From Allobosea sp. UNC402CLCol (GTDB lineage Bacteria; Pseudomonadota; Alphaproteobacteria; Rhizobiales; Beijerinckiaceae), in assembly GCF_000745475.1 (NCBI RefSeq), contig NZ_JQJJ01000009.1, positions 248,001 through 312,000 of the forward strand: 64,000 bases of DNA, given 5' to 3'. The notes below the pieces were generated by a model. The model searched no databases. It was not told the DNA's origin and worked only from the letters and a program-made list of their open reading frames with translations. How positions within the stretch are numbered: position 1 is the stretch's first letter; every line of letters starts with the position of its first letter. The position numbers and the translations under genes were made by a program. Of this stretch, positions 8,514-17,548 are shown one piece after another.

Positions 8514-10121
8514 ATGAACAGCGAATCGACCGTTCCCACAGGCAATGCGCCCGAATGGACCGTCTCGGACCTCTCCGGGGCGTTGAAGCGCACCATCGAG
8601 GATTCCTTCGGCTTCGTGCGCGTGCGCGGCGAGATTTCCGGGTATCGCGGCCCGGTCGCTTCCGGCCATGTCTATTTCTCGCTGAAGGACACGAACGCCA
8701 AGATCGACGCGGTGATCTGGAAAGGCGTTTTCGGCCGGCTGAAGACGCGTCCGCAGGATGGGCTGGAGGTCATCGCCACCGGCAAGATCACCACCTTCGC
8801 CGGCAAGTCGAGCTACCAGATCGTCATCGATTCGCTGGAGCCGGCCGGCATCGGCGCGCTGATGGCGCTGCTGGAGGAGCGGCGCAAGCGGCTCGCTGCC
8901 GAGGGCCTCTTCGCCGAGGAACGCAAGCAGCTCATCCCCTATCTGCCGCGCGTCATCGGCGTCGTCACCTCGCCGACCGGCGCGGTCATCCGCGACATCC
9001 TGCACCGGCTGGAGGATCGCTTTCCCCGCCATGTCCTGGTTTGGCCGGTGCGCGTGCAGGGCGAGACCAGCGCCGCCGAGGTCGCCAACGCCATTACCGG
9101 CTTCAACGCTCTCCCCGAGGGCGGACGCATCCCTCGCCCCGACGTCATCATCGTCGCGCGCGGCGGCGGCTCGCTCGAAGACCTGATGGGCTTCAACGAG
9201 GAGGTCGTGGTCCGCGCCGCCGCCGCCTCGACGATCCCACTGGTCTCGGCCGTCGGTCACGAGACCGATACGACGCTGATCGATTTCGCCGCCGATCTGC
9301 GTGCGCCCACCCCGACCGGCGCGGCCGAGAAGGTCGTGCCGGTCCGCGCCGAATTGATGGCGCTGGTCGCCGACCTCGCCCGCCGGCATGGCGGCGCCAT
9401 GCGCCGGCTCTCGGATCGGCGCCGCAGCGATTTGCGCGCCCTGGCGCGTGCTTTGCCGGGGCCGGAGGCGGTCCTCTCCGCTCCGCGCCAGCGGCTCGAC
9501 CTCGCGGCTACGCGGCTCGCTCCCGCGCTCGCCCGCAACGCCCGCGCCCATGAGCAGGCCCTGCAAGGTCTGGCGCGCCGGCTCGAGGCCCGCTCGCCGC
9601 GCATCGCGCTCGCCCGGCTGCGCGCCCAGCTCGACGGTTTCGCGCGCGTGCTGGCCGCCGCGCGCGGCAACGCGATCACGAGTGAGCGTACCCGCATCGC
9701 CCATGCCCGCGACCGGCTGGCGACGCTCGAAGCGCGAGCGCGCAACGCCTTCGGCCAGAGCCTGATCCAGCGTCGCGAGCGCGGCAATCTGCTCGCCGAC
9801 CGAGCCACGCGCGCTTTCGCGCAGGGGCTGCATCGCCGGCAGGACCGCCTCGACTCGCTCTGGACGCTGATCCGTTCGCTCGGCCCCGAAGCGGTGCTCG
9901 CCCGCGGCTATGCGCTGATCCGCGACGAGGCCGGCGCACTGATCCGCAGCGTCATCCAGGCGCAGGCGGGCCAGGCCTTGACCGTCGAGGTCAGCGACGG
10001 CCGCTTCGGCGCCGTGGTGTCCGGGAGCGGCGGAACCGCACCGAGGCCGCAGCCCCGTCCGGCGCGCAAGGAGGCGCCGCGATCGGAGCCGCCGAAATCC
10101 GCTCAGGGCGATTTGTTCTGA
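8514..10121 (+). CDS. xseA: Exodeoxyribonuclease VII large subunit
   Basis: Catalytic subunit of the bidirectional single-strand nuclease ExoVII; XseB is not in the window. At 535 residues it has the N-terminal OB fold ([38 protein letters not shown]), the nuclease domain with [36 protein letters not shown] and [20 protein letters not shown], then a long charged helical region and a proline/lysine-rich tail ending AQGDLF. It stands as a single-gene unit flanked on both sides by family B repeats. Confidence 0.97.
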   Translation: MNSESTVPTGNAPEWTVSDLSGALKRTIEDSFGFVRVRGEISGYRGPVASGHVYFSLKDTNAKIDAVIWKGVFGRLKTRPQDGLEVIATGKITTFAGKSSYQIVIDSLEPAGIGALMALLEERRKRLAAEGLFAEERKQLIPYLPRVIGVVTSPTGAVIRDILHRLEDRFPRHVLVWPVRVQGETSAAEVANAITGFNALPEGGRIPRPDVIIVARGGGSLEDLMGFNEEVVVRAAAASTIPLVSAVGHETDTTLIDFAADLRAPTPTGAAEKVVPVRAELMALVADLARRHGGAMRRLSDRRRSDLRALARALPGPEAVLSAPRQRLDLAATRLAPALARNARAHEQALQGLARRLEARSPRIALARLRAQLDGFARVLAAARGNAITSERTRIAHARDRLATLEARARNAFGQSLIQRRERGNLLADRATRAFAQGLHRRQDRLDSLWTLIRSLGPEAVLARGYALIRDEAGALIRSVIQAQAGQALTVEVSDGRFGAVVSGSGGTAPRPQPRPARKEAPRSEPPKSAQGDLF

Positions 10122-10140
10122 CAGGCCGTTGGAAAGCCTT

Positions 10141-10265
10141 GAGCCCTCATCCCGAGGAGCCGCGCAGCGGCGTCTCGAAGGATGCTCCAGATGGCTCCGG
10201 GGCTTCCTGAAATATCCTTCGAGACGCCATTTCCGGCGAAATGGCTCCTCAGGATGAGGGCTGAG
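10141..10265. repeat. Dispersed palindromic repeat, family B, copy 2
   Basis: Left end GAGCCCTCATCCCGAGGAGC, right end GCTCCTCAGGATGAGGGCTG, with inner arms GGCGTCTCGAAGGAT and ATCCTTCGAGACGCC. It matches the copy at 8312-8425 in both arms but differs in the loop. It lies 20 bp beyond the xseA stop and before the convergent hydrolase. Confidence 0.85.
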
Positions 10266-10283
10266 CGGTCCGCATGAAGGGAA

Positions 10284-11129
10284 TCAAGGTGCCTTCAGGA
10301 AGGCGTCGACGCGCTTGAGCGCATCCTCCCGCGCGGCCGGGTTGGTGCCGACCATCACCTTGCCGGTGCCATTGGCGGAAAAGGCGACGTTCTCGCGCTC
10401 CTTCACCTCGAGGCGGGGATGATCGAAATCATGGACCGCGCCGGGATAGGTCACGAATTCGACCTTCTCACCGCGCGCCTGCGCCGCCTTGGCGAGGTAG
10501 CCGCAAGGGGCGGCCGGCGTCCAGTCATCGGCCTCGCCCATCAGGATCAGCAGCGGCATCCGCACGGCAAAGCTCGGCGATTCCGACTGGATGCGGCAAC
10601 CCGGATAGAAAGCGATCGCCCGTGTGAAATCCGGCATCTGGTCCGCCGGCAGTCGGTCCTTGCGGATGGCGGTGAGCACCGTCGAGCCACCGCCGGACCA
10701 GCCGATCAGGGAGAGCTGGCCGGGCCGGATGTCGTTGCGCTGCAGCAGCCAGAGGCGGGCGGCCATGGTGTCGGCGACCCGCTCGCGCCCGGCCCGGACG
10801 GTGAGGTCCTTCACGCCGCATTGCGAGGCGAGCCCGCGCGAGCCATAGCTGTCCGGCATCAGCACGGCGAAGCCCGCATTGGAGAGCCGTTCGCCCCAAT
10901 CCAGATGGCGTATCGAGAGCTTGCCTTGCTCGCGCCACAGACCGCCGCAACCATGCAATGCGACGACCGCCGGAAACGGCCCCGGCCCCGGCGGGCGGAA
11001 GAAAACGCCGTCGAGATGGCCGCCGTCCATCGCGATGGAGACACGCTCATAGCCGCCGGCATGGACCGCCGAGGTTGCAAGCAGAACGAGACACACCACA
11101 CGCGCCAACAGGCGCAGGACACTGGACAT
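10284..11129 (-). CDS. Secreted dienelactone hydrolase-family protein
   Basis: A 281-residue alpha/beta hydrolase with a cleavable signal peptide (MSSVLRLLARVVCLVLLATS, ending AVHA). The nucleophile is the Ser in GWSGGGS, the acid is in EADDWTP and the His is in GAVHDFDHP. LHGCGGLW forms the oxyanion region. The order and spacing fit the dienelactone hydrolase family, but periplasmic members have diverse ester substrates, so none is proposed. It is convergent with xseA and divergent from the DUF2093 gene. Confidence 0.85.
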   Translation of the reverse strand: MSSVLRLLARVVCLVLLATSAVHAGGYERVSIAMDGGHLDGVFFRPPGPGPFPAVVALHGCGGLWREQGKLSIRHLDWGERLSNAGFAVLMPDSYGSRGLASQCGVKDLTVRAGRERVADTMAARLWLLQRNDIRPGQLSLIGWSGGGSTVLTAIRKDRLPADQMPDFTRAIAFYPGCRIQSESPSFAVRMPLLILMGEADDWTPAAPCGYLAKAAQARGEKVEFVTYPGAVHDFDHPRLEVKERENVAFSANGTGKVMVGTNPAAREDALKRVDAFLKAP

Positions 11130-11205
11130 CGCCGACCGGAAAATGACACCGCGCAGTGATTATCCCGGCTTTCCGTTTCGCAATCAATGATTTAATACGA
11201 TTTTG

Positions 11206-11427
11206 ATGAATATCAGCGAGCGCCTTCCCACTCCCGCTCCCGAAGCGGTCGTCGATTACGGTCACGGCGAATTCCGCGTGATCAAGCCGGGCGGCTTCGT
11301 GCGCTGCGCCGTCACCGGCGCGCCGATCCGCCTGGACGATCTGCGCTACTGGTCGGTCGAGTGGCAGGAAGCCTATGCCTCGCCCGAGGCGGCCCTGCTA
11401 AGGCTGCGTCGCGCCGGCCGCGGCTGA
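11206..11427 (+). CDS. DUF2093 domain protein
   Basis: A 73-residue protein, MNISERLPTPAPEAVVDYG..., with the DUF2093 core FRVIKPGGFVRCAVTGAPI and DDLRYWSVEWQEAYASPE. The family is small, of unknown function, and found in alphaproteobacteria, often next to lpxK as here. The ATG at 11206 is preceded in frame by a TTG; the ATG is preferred. Its last 30 bp overlap the convergent lpxK gene. Confidence 0.85.
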   Translation: MNISERLPTPAPEAVVDYGHGEFRVIKPGGFVRCAVTGAPIRLDDLRYWSVEWQEAYASPEAALLRLRRAGRG

Positions 11428-12474
11428 GGGCGTTTCCAGTAGCTTTGCGATCCGCTCCGGCGCGTCGAAGACCAGCCTGACGGGCAGCACGACGAGCCGC
11501 TGCCTTTCGCTCTGCGGCCAGAGCGCCGCCAGCTTGGTCATGTCCTTTTCGGTGGTGGCGACAAGCAGGCCGCCTGACCGCGCTTGCGCGACAACGCCCG
11601 CGACATCCGCTGCCGAATAGGCGTGGTGGTCGCCGAAGGCCCGTTCGACCGCGACGGTCGCGCCGATGGATTCCAGCGTGGCACGGAATTTCTCCGGCCG
11701 GCCGATGCCCGAGAGCGCCAGAACCTTCCGTCCGCGCAGCGTCCCGGCGATCTGCCCGTCGGGTTCGAGCCGCGCCGCGATGACCGCCTTGCCCTGCCTT
11801 GCGGCCGCCTCGGCGACGCGCGCGCCTGCCGCTCCCGGTCCGATCACGATCACCGCATCGGTACAATCGAGCTGGCCCGCCAGCGGTGCCCGCAGCGGCC
11901 CCGCCGGCAGGCTGAGGCCGTTGCCGACGCCGCTCGCGCCGTCGACGACCGCCAGCCGCAACTGCTTGGCGAGCTCCGGGTTCTGCAAGCCGTCATCCAT
12001 GACGATCACGCTCGCGCCGCGGGTACGGGCCAGCGCCGCGCCGGCGATGCGGTCGCGGGCGATGACCGTGCGGGCATGGCCTGCCATCAGCACGGCCTCG
12101 TCGCCGACCTCGGTGGGGCCATGCCGCGCGGGATCGACCTCGACCGGGCCGGGCAGGCTCCCGCCATAGCCGCGCATCAGCACGAAGGGCGTCTCGCCGC
12201 GCGCGCGCAGCAGCCCGGCCAGCGCGATCGCGGTCGGCGTCTTGCCGGCGCCGCCGGCGATGAAATTGCCGACGCAGATCACCGGCACGTCTGCTTCCGC
12301 GCCGGGCCTGCGCATGCGCCGCAGCGTGATCGCGCCATAGACCAGCCCGAGCGGGGAGAGGAGCCGGGCCAGCAGCCCCGGCCGGTCGCGCCACCAGAAG
12401 CGCGGCGCACTGAGGCGGGATGCGAAAAAGTGGAAACCGGTTTTTCGCTTGGATCCCGCCTGTGATCCAGACAT
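11398..12474 (-). CDS. lpxK: Tetraacyldisaccharide 4'-kinase
   Basis: Phosphorylates the 4' position of the lipid A disaccharide at the inner membrane. The 358-residue protein carries the P-loop GNFIAGGAGKTP (about 69-80) and VIVMDDGLQNPELAK (Walker B-like region), both typical. The first 22 residues are unusual: they are encoded by an imperfect palindrome (12415-12459) that looks like a dispersed repeat, and homology seems to begin at RLSAPRFWWRDRPG. The start codon overlaps the waaA stop as ATGA, indicating translational coupling within the Kdo/lipid A operon. Confidence 0.95.
   Translation of the reverse strand: MSGSQAGSKRKTGFHFFASRLSAPRFWWRDRPGLLARLLSPLGLVYGAITLRRMRRPGAEADVPVICVGNFIAGGAGKTPTAIALAGLLRARGETPFVLMRGYGGSLPGPVEVDPARHGPTEVGDEAVLMAGHARTVIARDRIAGAALARTRGASVIVMDDGLQNPELAKQLRLAVVDGASGVGNGLSLPAGPLRAPLAGQLDCTDAVIVIGPGAAGARVAEAAARQGKAVIAARLEPDGQIAGTLRGRKVLALSGIGRPEKFRATLESIGATVAVERAFGDHHAYSAADVAGVVAQARSGGLLVATTEKDMTKLAALWPQSERQRLVVLPVRLVFDAPERIAKLLETPSAAAGATQP
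12415..12459. repeat. REP-like imperfect palindrome inside the 5' end of lpxK
   Basis: Arms GCGGGA/TCCCGC and GCGAAAAA/TTTTTCGC surround the centre GTGGAAACCGG. I recall very similar sequences as highly repeated intergenic elements in Rhizobiales. Here it is read in frame and supplies about residues 6-20 of LpxK. Confidence 0.65.
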
Positions 12475-13778
12475 CAGGGCGCGCTCTCGCGCTGGCCGAG
12501 CGCGGCGCGCATCAGGAGCGGCTCGATGGCCTGCAGCGTGCGGTTGATCGCTCCGCCGAGCTCGCTCGCCGTATGCGCCGCCGCGCGCGCGGCCTGCCGG
12601 GCGCTGGCCGGGTCGCTCAGCCAGCGATGCACCGCCCCGGCGAGCGCCTGCGCATCGGCGACCTCGCGCGAACCGCCGTCGCTGTCGAAGGCGGCGAAGA
12701 TCTCGGCGTTGTTGTGCACATGGGGGCCGTGCAGCAGCGCGCAGCCGAGCTTGGCCGGCTCGATCGGGTTATGCCCGCCGATGCCTTCCACCAGCGAGCC
12801 GCCGAGGAAGGCGACCTGCGACAGCCTGTAGAGCAGGCCGAGCTCGTTCAGCGTATCGGCGACGTAGAATTCGACATCGCGTTCCGGGCTTTCGCCGGCG
12901 GCGCGGCGCGCGACGCCGACATCGTTGGCCTGCGCCAGCGCCTCGATCTCGGCACCGCGCTGCGGATGGCGCGGGGCGACGATGGTGAGCAGCTTCGGCA
13001 GGTGGGATCTCAGCGCGAGATGGGCGGAGAGCACGAGCTCGTCCTCGCCCGGATGCGTGCTGGCGGCGATCCAGACCGGGCGCCCCGTCGTCATGCCGTC
13101 GAGGATGGCGAGCGTGTCGGGGTCGGCCGGCGGGGCGGGCACGTCGAATTTGAGGTTGCCGGCGACGCTGACGCGCGGCGCGCCGAGCTGCGCCAGACGC
13201 TCCGCATCGGCCTGCGACTGCGCCAGGCACGCCTCGAAGCAGGAGAGCAGGAAGCGCGCCGCCCGTGGGCGCTTGTACCAGCGCGCGAAGGAGCGTTCCG
13301 ACATCCGCCCGTTGACCATCACGACCGGGACGCTGCGGCGCTGCGCCTCGATCAGCAGGTTCGGCCAGATCTCGGATTCGCAGATCAGGCAGAGTTCCGG
13401 CTGCCAGTGATCGAGGAAGCGACGCATGTAGCGGGGCACGTCGAGCGGGAGATATTGGTGGATGGCGCCGGCCGGCAGGCGCGCCGCGAGCAGCCGCGCC
13501 GAGGTCACCGTGCCGGAGGTCACGAGCACGGCGAGCCCGCGCTTCTGGAGCCTGGCGATCAGCGGCAGCAGCGTCACGGTCTCGCCGACGCTGGCCCCGT
13601 GCAGCCAGACCAGCGGGCGGTTCGGCCGCTTGACGGTGGCGTAGCCGCGCCGCTCGGAGAGCCTTTCCGCGTCTTCCTTACCCTGCCGGCGGCGCCATTG
13701 CAGCAGCCCGGCCGCCGCCGGTTCGAGCAGGGCGGTCGCCAGCCGGTAGCTTCGGATCAGGGCGCCCTTGCCGCTCAT
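12474..13778 (-). CDS. waaA: 3-deoxy-D-manno-octulosonic acid (Kdo) transferase
   Basis: Transfers Kdo from CMP-Kdo to lipid IVA on the cytoplasmic face of the inner membrane. The 434-residue protein shows WLHGASVGETVTLLPLI (with the catalytic Glu), LICESEIWPNLL, NGRMSERSF, and the C-terminal GGSLVEGIGGHNPIEPA nucleotide-binding region. The ATG at 13778 overlaps the DUF374 gene's stop (ATGA) and its own stop overlaps the lpxK start, so the three genes are translationally coupled. Confidence 0.96.
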   Translation of the reverse strand: MSGKGALIRSYRLATALLEPAAAGLLQWRRRQGKEDAERLSERRGYATVKRPNRPLVWLHGASVGETVTLLPLIARLQKRGLAVLVTSGTVTSARLLAARLPAGAIHQYLPLDVPRYMRRFLDHWQPELCLICESEIWPNLLIEAQRRSVPVVMVNGRMSERSFARWYKRPRAARFLLSCFEACLAQSQADAERLAQLGAPRVSVAGNLKFDVPAPPADPDTLAILDGMTTGRPVWIAASTHPGEDELVLSAHLALRSHLPKLLTIVAPRHPQRGAEIEALAQANDVGVARRAAGESPERDVEFYVADTLNELGLLYRLSQVAFLGGSLVEGIGGHNPIEPAKLGCALLHGPHVHNNAEIFAAFDSDGGSREVADAQALAGAVHRWLSDPASARQAARAAAHTASELGGAINRTLQAIEPLLMRAALGQRESAP

Positions 13779-14527
13779 GCCGGCGTCTCGGCCAGAGTTC
13801 GCCGGGCTTCCTGCTCGTCGCGCAGGCCGGCGCCGGGATCCCGGCTGCCGACGAGCGCATAGGCGCGGGCATGGACGGCGTCGAGGCTGGCCTGCACGGC
13901 GAGCCGCGTCGCCTCCTGCGTCGCCTCGTCGGCATCGCGCGCGATCGTGATCGGTTCCCCCACCACGATGGCGCAGCGCCCGAAGGGCAGGCCGATCGAG
14001 GCACGGTCCCAGCTGTTGAAATCGATGCGTCGGCTGGTCACCACCGCCACGGCCCGGATCGGCCGGCCGGAGGCACGCGCCAGCGCCACGATGCCAGGCC
14101 CCGCGACGCGGGCCTGCTTCGGGATATCGGCCGTTAGCACCATCGAAACGCCGGCTGCGAGCCGCTTCACCATGGCGAGGAAGGCGCCGGCGCCGCCCTT
14201 CTCGCGCACCTTCCGGCGGCCGCGTGCGCCCGAGCCGCGGATCGAGCCGATGCCGAGTTCGCGCAGCGCCACGGCGTTGAAGCCGCCATCGCCATGGCGC
14301 GAGACCAGCGAGGCCGCCGGCATCCAATCCGGCCGCGCGAAGGGGATCATGATGTGCTGGCCGTGCCACATCGCATAGATGACCGGCAGCTCCGGCCGGA
14401 CATGGTCATAGATGTCGGCAGGCTCGAATACGATCCGGTTCGTGCGCCGCACCAGGCGCAGATAGCCGGCCAGAAGCCGGCCGAGCGCTTCCTGCGCCAC
14501 GCGTGTCTTGAGGATCGAAAAACCCAT
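13775..14527 (-). CDS. DUF374 lysophospholipid acyltransferase-like protein
   Basis: A 250-residue protein of the DUF374/LPLAT group, often encoded with waaA in alphaproteobacteria. Visible features are YAMWHGQHIMIPFA (the H-containing acyltransferase-like block), SRHGDGGFNAVALRELGI and RGSGARGRRK. A role in acylating lipid A or a related lipid is inferred from family and operon context. It is joined to waaA by a four-base overlap. Confidence 0.85.
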   Translation of the reverse strand: MGFSILKTRVAQEALGRLLAGYLRLVRRTNRIVFEPADIYDHVRPELPVIYAMWHGQHIMIPFARPDWMPAASLVSRHGDGGFNAVALRELGIGSIRGSGARGRRKVREKGGAGAFLAMVKRLAAGVSMVLTADIPKQARVAGPGIVALARASGRPIRAVAVVTSRRIDFNSWDRASIGLPFGRCAIVVGEPITIARDADEATQEATRLAVQASLDAVHARAYALVGSRDPGAGLRDEQEARRTLAETPA

Positions 14528-14547
14528 CTGCCTCTTGTCTCATGCAT

Positions 14548-14579
14548 CGGGCCGAAAAACGCTTTCGGCTTTCGGCCCG
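14548..14579 (-). terminator. Hairpin downstream of the DUF4170 gene
   Basis: Perfect 10-bp stem CGGGCCGAAA / TTTCGGCCCG with a 12-base loop, lying between the DUF4170 stop and the DUF374 start. There is no downstream T run, so it may be a processing or attenuation hairpin, not a true terminator. Confidence 0.35.
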
Positions 14580-14608
14580 TTGCGGAATCGGAAATCGTAA
14601 CCTCGGCC

Positions 14609-14851
14609 TCAGGCCTTGGTCGCGTCGGGATCGAGCAGGCGGTGCAGATGCACCACGAAATAACGTGTCTGCGCCTGGTCGACCGTTTGCTGCGCCTTGG
14701 CCTTCCAGGCCATATGGGCACTGGCGTAGTTCGGGAAAATACCGACGATGTCGAGCTTCGACAGGTCCTTGAAGGTGACGCCGTCGAGCGAGTCGAGCTC
14801 GCCGCCGAAGACGAGATGGAGAAGCTGCTTCTGGTCCGGTTCCGCGCTCAT
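14609..14851 (-). CDS. DUF4170 domain protein
   Basis: An 80-residue cytoplasmic protein matching DUF4170: LLHLVFGGELDSLDGVTFKD, then IVGIFPNYASAHMAWKAKAQ and TRYFVVHLHRLLDP. No biochemical function is known. The family sits between cysQ and DUF374 genes in many Rhizobiales, as here. The ATG at 14851 follows GGAGA at good spacing. Confidence 0.85.
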   Translation of the reverse strand: MSAEPDQKQLLHLVFGGELDSLDGVTFKDLSKLDIVGIFPNYASAHMAWKAKAQQTVDQAQTRYFVVHLHRLLDPDATKA

Positions 14852-14939
14852 CGTTCTCTCCAGCAGGATTGGTCCGCGCCCCCATAAGCCATCCCGCGCG
14901 CGGGCGCGAGCCGGGTGGCCGCGTCTTCGATGAAAAAGT

Positions 14940-15764
14940 TCAGCTCGGCTGCGGCTGACCGCGCAATTGCTCGAGAGCATTGAGCAAGGGCGCCGCGAGC
15001 GCATCGGAGCTGGCGACCAGCATGCCGTGAACCGGCACGGGGCGGTTATAGGTCACCGGCCCGCCATCGCCGCCGCTCAGCCGGCCGCCGGCCTCGCGCA
15101 GCACGAGGTCGGCCGCGGCGAGGTCCCAGTCGCGCGCATCGGGCGAGATCAACCCGGCATCGATCGTGCCGTCGGCGATGCGGGTGAGCCGCAAGGCGAG
15201 GGAGGGGATCTTGCCGACCGCCTCGAAAGGCTGCACCCGCGCCAGCGCGTCGAGCATCGGCTTCGGCCCGGCGATCCTGGCGCCGGCGAGCGTCCGGCCC
15301 GTCGAAGCCCGGATGGCTTCGCCATTGCGCTTCGCGCCGCTCCCGGCGATGGCAGTGTAGGTTGCGGCGCAGGCCGGAGCATGCACGACGCCGAGGATCG
15401 GCACGCCCTCGTCGAGCAGCGCCACGCAGACGGCCCAGTCCGGCGAGCCGCTCATATAGGCGCGCGTGCCGTCGATCGGGTCGACCACCCAGACGAAGCG
15501 GCGCGTCAGGCGCAGCGCGTCGTCCACCGTTTCCTCGGAGAGCCAGGCGGCTTCGGGCAGCAGCGCCGAGAGGCGCACGCGCAGGAAGGTGTCGACGCCG
15601 ATATCGGCTTCCGTCACTGGCGAGCCGCCGCTCTTGGCCCAGGTCCGCGCGGCGGTCTGCTCTCCCGGTCGGAACAGATCGAGGGCGAGGCTTCCGGCTT
15701 CGAGGCAGCTCTCGCTCGCCGCCTTCAGGAGGTCGGCGGCGATGGGTAGCGTGGATGCGCTCAT
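14940..15764 (-). CDS. cysQ: 3'(2'),5'-bisphosphate nucleotidase / inositol monophosphatase family
   Basis: A Mg-dependent phosphatase that most likely recycles 3'-phosphoadenosine 5'-phosphate to AMP during sulfate assimilation. The 274-residue protein has the lithium-sensitive phosphatase metal motifs WLSEET, DPIDGTRAY and WDLAAADLVLREAGG. The family also includes inositol and histidinol phosphatases; CysQ is favoured by the DUF4170 neighbour. The ATG at 15764 follows AGGGAA; earlier in-frame ATGs at codons -17 and -24 are possible. Confidence 0.85.
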   Translation of the reverse strand: MSASTLPIAADLLKAASESCLEAGSLALDLFRPGEQTAARTWAKSGGSPVTEADIGVDTFLRVRLSALLPEAAWLSEETVDDALRLTRRFVWVVDPIDGTRAYMSGSPDWAVCVALLDEGVPILGVVHAPACAATYTAIAGSGAKRNGEAIRASTGRTLAGARIAGPKPMLDALARVQPFEAVGKIPSLALRLTRIADGTIDAGLISPDARDWDLAAADLVLREAGGRLSGGDGGPVTYNRPVPVHGMLVASSDALAAPLLNALEQLRGQPQPS

Positions 15765-15979
15765 GGCTTCCCTATCGAATGCGAATGCCGCGGTTTCAAG
15801 CCGAAAATGCGCCATCGCGCTGAAAGATTCCGTCAAGCATCATGCAGAAAAGGGGCCATCCTGGCCCCGATAGACCGGAAATCACGCTCCTTTAACCCAA
15901 CCCCTTAAGCGCTCGGACACGCCTGCGGCACATCCTCACCCGGCAAGCACGAGAGTCCCGCATCCGACAGAGGACTCCG

Positions 15980-16534
15980 TTGCAGCAGGGATTAGGAAAG
16001 GCGTTATTACCGATGGCCAGCGTCACGCCGGTCGCCGGAGAGAGCGGTTTTGTGCCGCATCTCTCCGGTGGGCCGTTCACCACAGCGATCGTCCCCCGCA
16101 ACCCGATGCCGCGCCAGCCATCGGCGCCGGGCATCGAGCGCGTCGGCTCCGTGCGGATTTTGCGCGCCTCGGCGGGATGGAGCGGGGTCGCGCTGCGGCT
16201 CGCCAATCCGACGGGCGAGGACGAGCGCTTCGAGCTCGCTTTGACGGCCGGCGACGGGCGCTCGATCGTGATCGCCGGCGTTGATCAGGCCGATGCGGTT
16301 GCGCTCTGGCGCGATTGCGGTCGCCGCAGCGGCTTGCCGCTGCTGCTCGAATCCGTCGACGGCACGGTGAGCGAGCCGTTCCCGCAGATCGGCCGCGTCG
16401 CGCTGGGGCCGGTGCGGATCCGCCGCCGCCATGCCTTCCTGAACGGGCGTCGCCCGCGCTTCCTGACGCGCCGCAAGCCCGGCCGTCTGGCCGATCTGCC
16501 GGTCGTCCTCGCCAATGAGCGCTTGGTCGATTAA
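15980..16534 (+). CDS. DUF6101-like conserved hypothetical protein
   Basis: A 184-residue basic protein. It opens with a short low-complexity part, then WSGVALRLANPTGEDERFELAL, a stretch discussing-like a beta domain (IVIAGVDQADAVALWRDCG), and a very basic tail RIRRRHAFLNGRRPRFLTRR. I recall similar Rhizobiales proteins as DUF6101; function unknown. The TTG at 15980 has AGAGGA five bases upstream, whereas the first ATG at 16013 has a poorly placed site, so TTG is preferred. It is divergent from cysQ and its last four bases overlap the convergent ubiA. Confidence 0.7.
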   Translation: MQQGLGKALLPMASVTPVAGESGFVPHLSGGPFTTAIVPRNPMPRQPSAPGIERVGSVRILRASAGWSGVALRLANPTGEDERFELALTAGDGRSIVIAGVDQADAVALWRDCGRRSGLPLLLESVDGTVSEPFPQIGRVALGPVRIRRRHAFLNGRRPRFLTRRKPGRLADLPVVLANERLVD

Positions 16535-17529
16535 GCGAAGGCGTGCCGGCTGATCGCGTCGAGCGCCAGCCCCGCGGCGAGCAGCAGCCCGGCATTCCGA
16601 TTCGAGCGGAACAGCATCAGCGCCTGCGCCGCGCTCGCCCCCTCGATCCGCGTCACCTGCCAGCCGAGATGGCCGACGAAGGCGGCAAAGCCGAGCCAGG
16701 CGAAGGCCCCACCATTGACCAGCCAGATCGCGATGCCGCTGAGCACAGCCGTCAGGGCGAAGCAGAGCGCGACGGCCTGGCGCGTATGGTCGCCGAAATA
16801 GCGCGCGCTCGATTTGATGCCGGCGATGGCGTCGTCCTCGATATCCTGCATCGCATAGATCGTGTCGTAGCCGACCGTCCAGGCGATGGCGGCGGCGTAG
16901 GTGAGGTAGGCCGGCGCATCGAGCCGGCCGAACACGGCGCTCCAGCCGAGCAGCGCGCCCCAGGAGAAGGCGAGGCCGAGCACGAATTGCGGCATGTTGG
17001 TGATGCGCTTCATGAACGGATAGATCGCCACGATCGCGAGCGAGGCGATGCCGAGCAGGACCGTGAAGCGGTTGAACTGCAGCAGCACCGGCAGGGCAGC
17101 GAGCGCCTGCGCGACCATGAACAGCACTGCCGCTGCGACCGTGACCTGCCCGGAGGGCAGCGGGCGGCCGCGCGTGCGCGCGACTTCGGCATCGAGCTTG
17201 CGATCGATGATGTCGTTGAAGGTGCAGCCCGCTCCGCGCATCAGCACGGCGCCGATCAGGAAGAGCAGGCAGTGCCAGGGATTGGGGTATGGCTGGCCCG
17301 CCGCGATCGCGGCCAGCCCCGCCGCCCACCAGCACGGAAGCAGAATGAGCCACCAGCCGATCGGCCGTTCGATCCGCGCGAGCTTGAGATAGGGCCTGAT
17401 CGCACGCGGCGCGCGCGTATCGACCCAGTGACCGCTCAGCGCGTCGGGGAGGGGGGCATCCGGCAAGGAGGCGCCGGAATGGAGCGCGTCGCGCCCCGGC
17501 GTGGGGCCGGCGTGGACAGGGTCCGCCAT
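16531..17529 (-). CDS. ubiA: 4-hydroxybenzoate polyprenyltransferase
   Basis: Integral membrane prenyltransferase that attaches the polyprenyl tail to 4-hydroxybenzoate in ubiquinone synthesis. The 332-residue protein has both Asp-rich Mg-diphosphate motifs, GCTFNDIIDRKLD (about 110-122) and DTIYAMQDIEDD (about 224-235), and about eight hydrophobic segments. The N-terminal 40 residues are a polar extension. It is a single gene, convergent with the DUF6101-like gene. Confidence 0.96.
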   Translation of the reverse strand: MADPVHAGPTPGRDALHSGASLPDAPLPDALSGHWVDTRAPRAIRPYLKLARIERPIGWWLILLPCWWAAGLAAIAAGQPYPNPWHCLLFLIGAVLMRGAGCTFNDIIDRKLDAEVARTRGRPLPSGQVTVAAAVLFMVAQALAALPVLLQFNRFTVLLGIASLAIVAIYPFMKRITNMPQFVLGLAFSWGALLGWSAVFGRLDAPAYLTYAAAIAWTVGYDTIYAMQDIEDDAIAGIKSSARYFGDHTRQAVALCFALTAVLSGIAIWLVNGGAFAWLGFAAFVGHLGWQVTRIEGASAAQALMLFRSNRNAGLLLAAGLALDAISRHAFA

Positions 17530-17548
17530 GGCCGGCCCGCCTTCCGTC

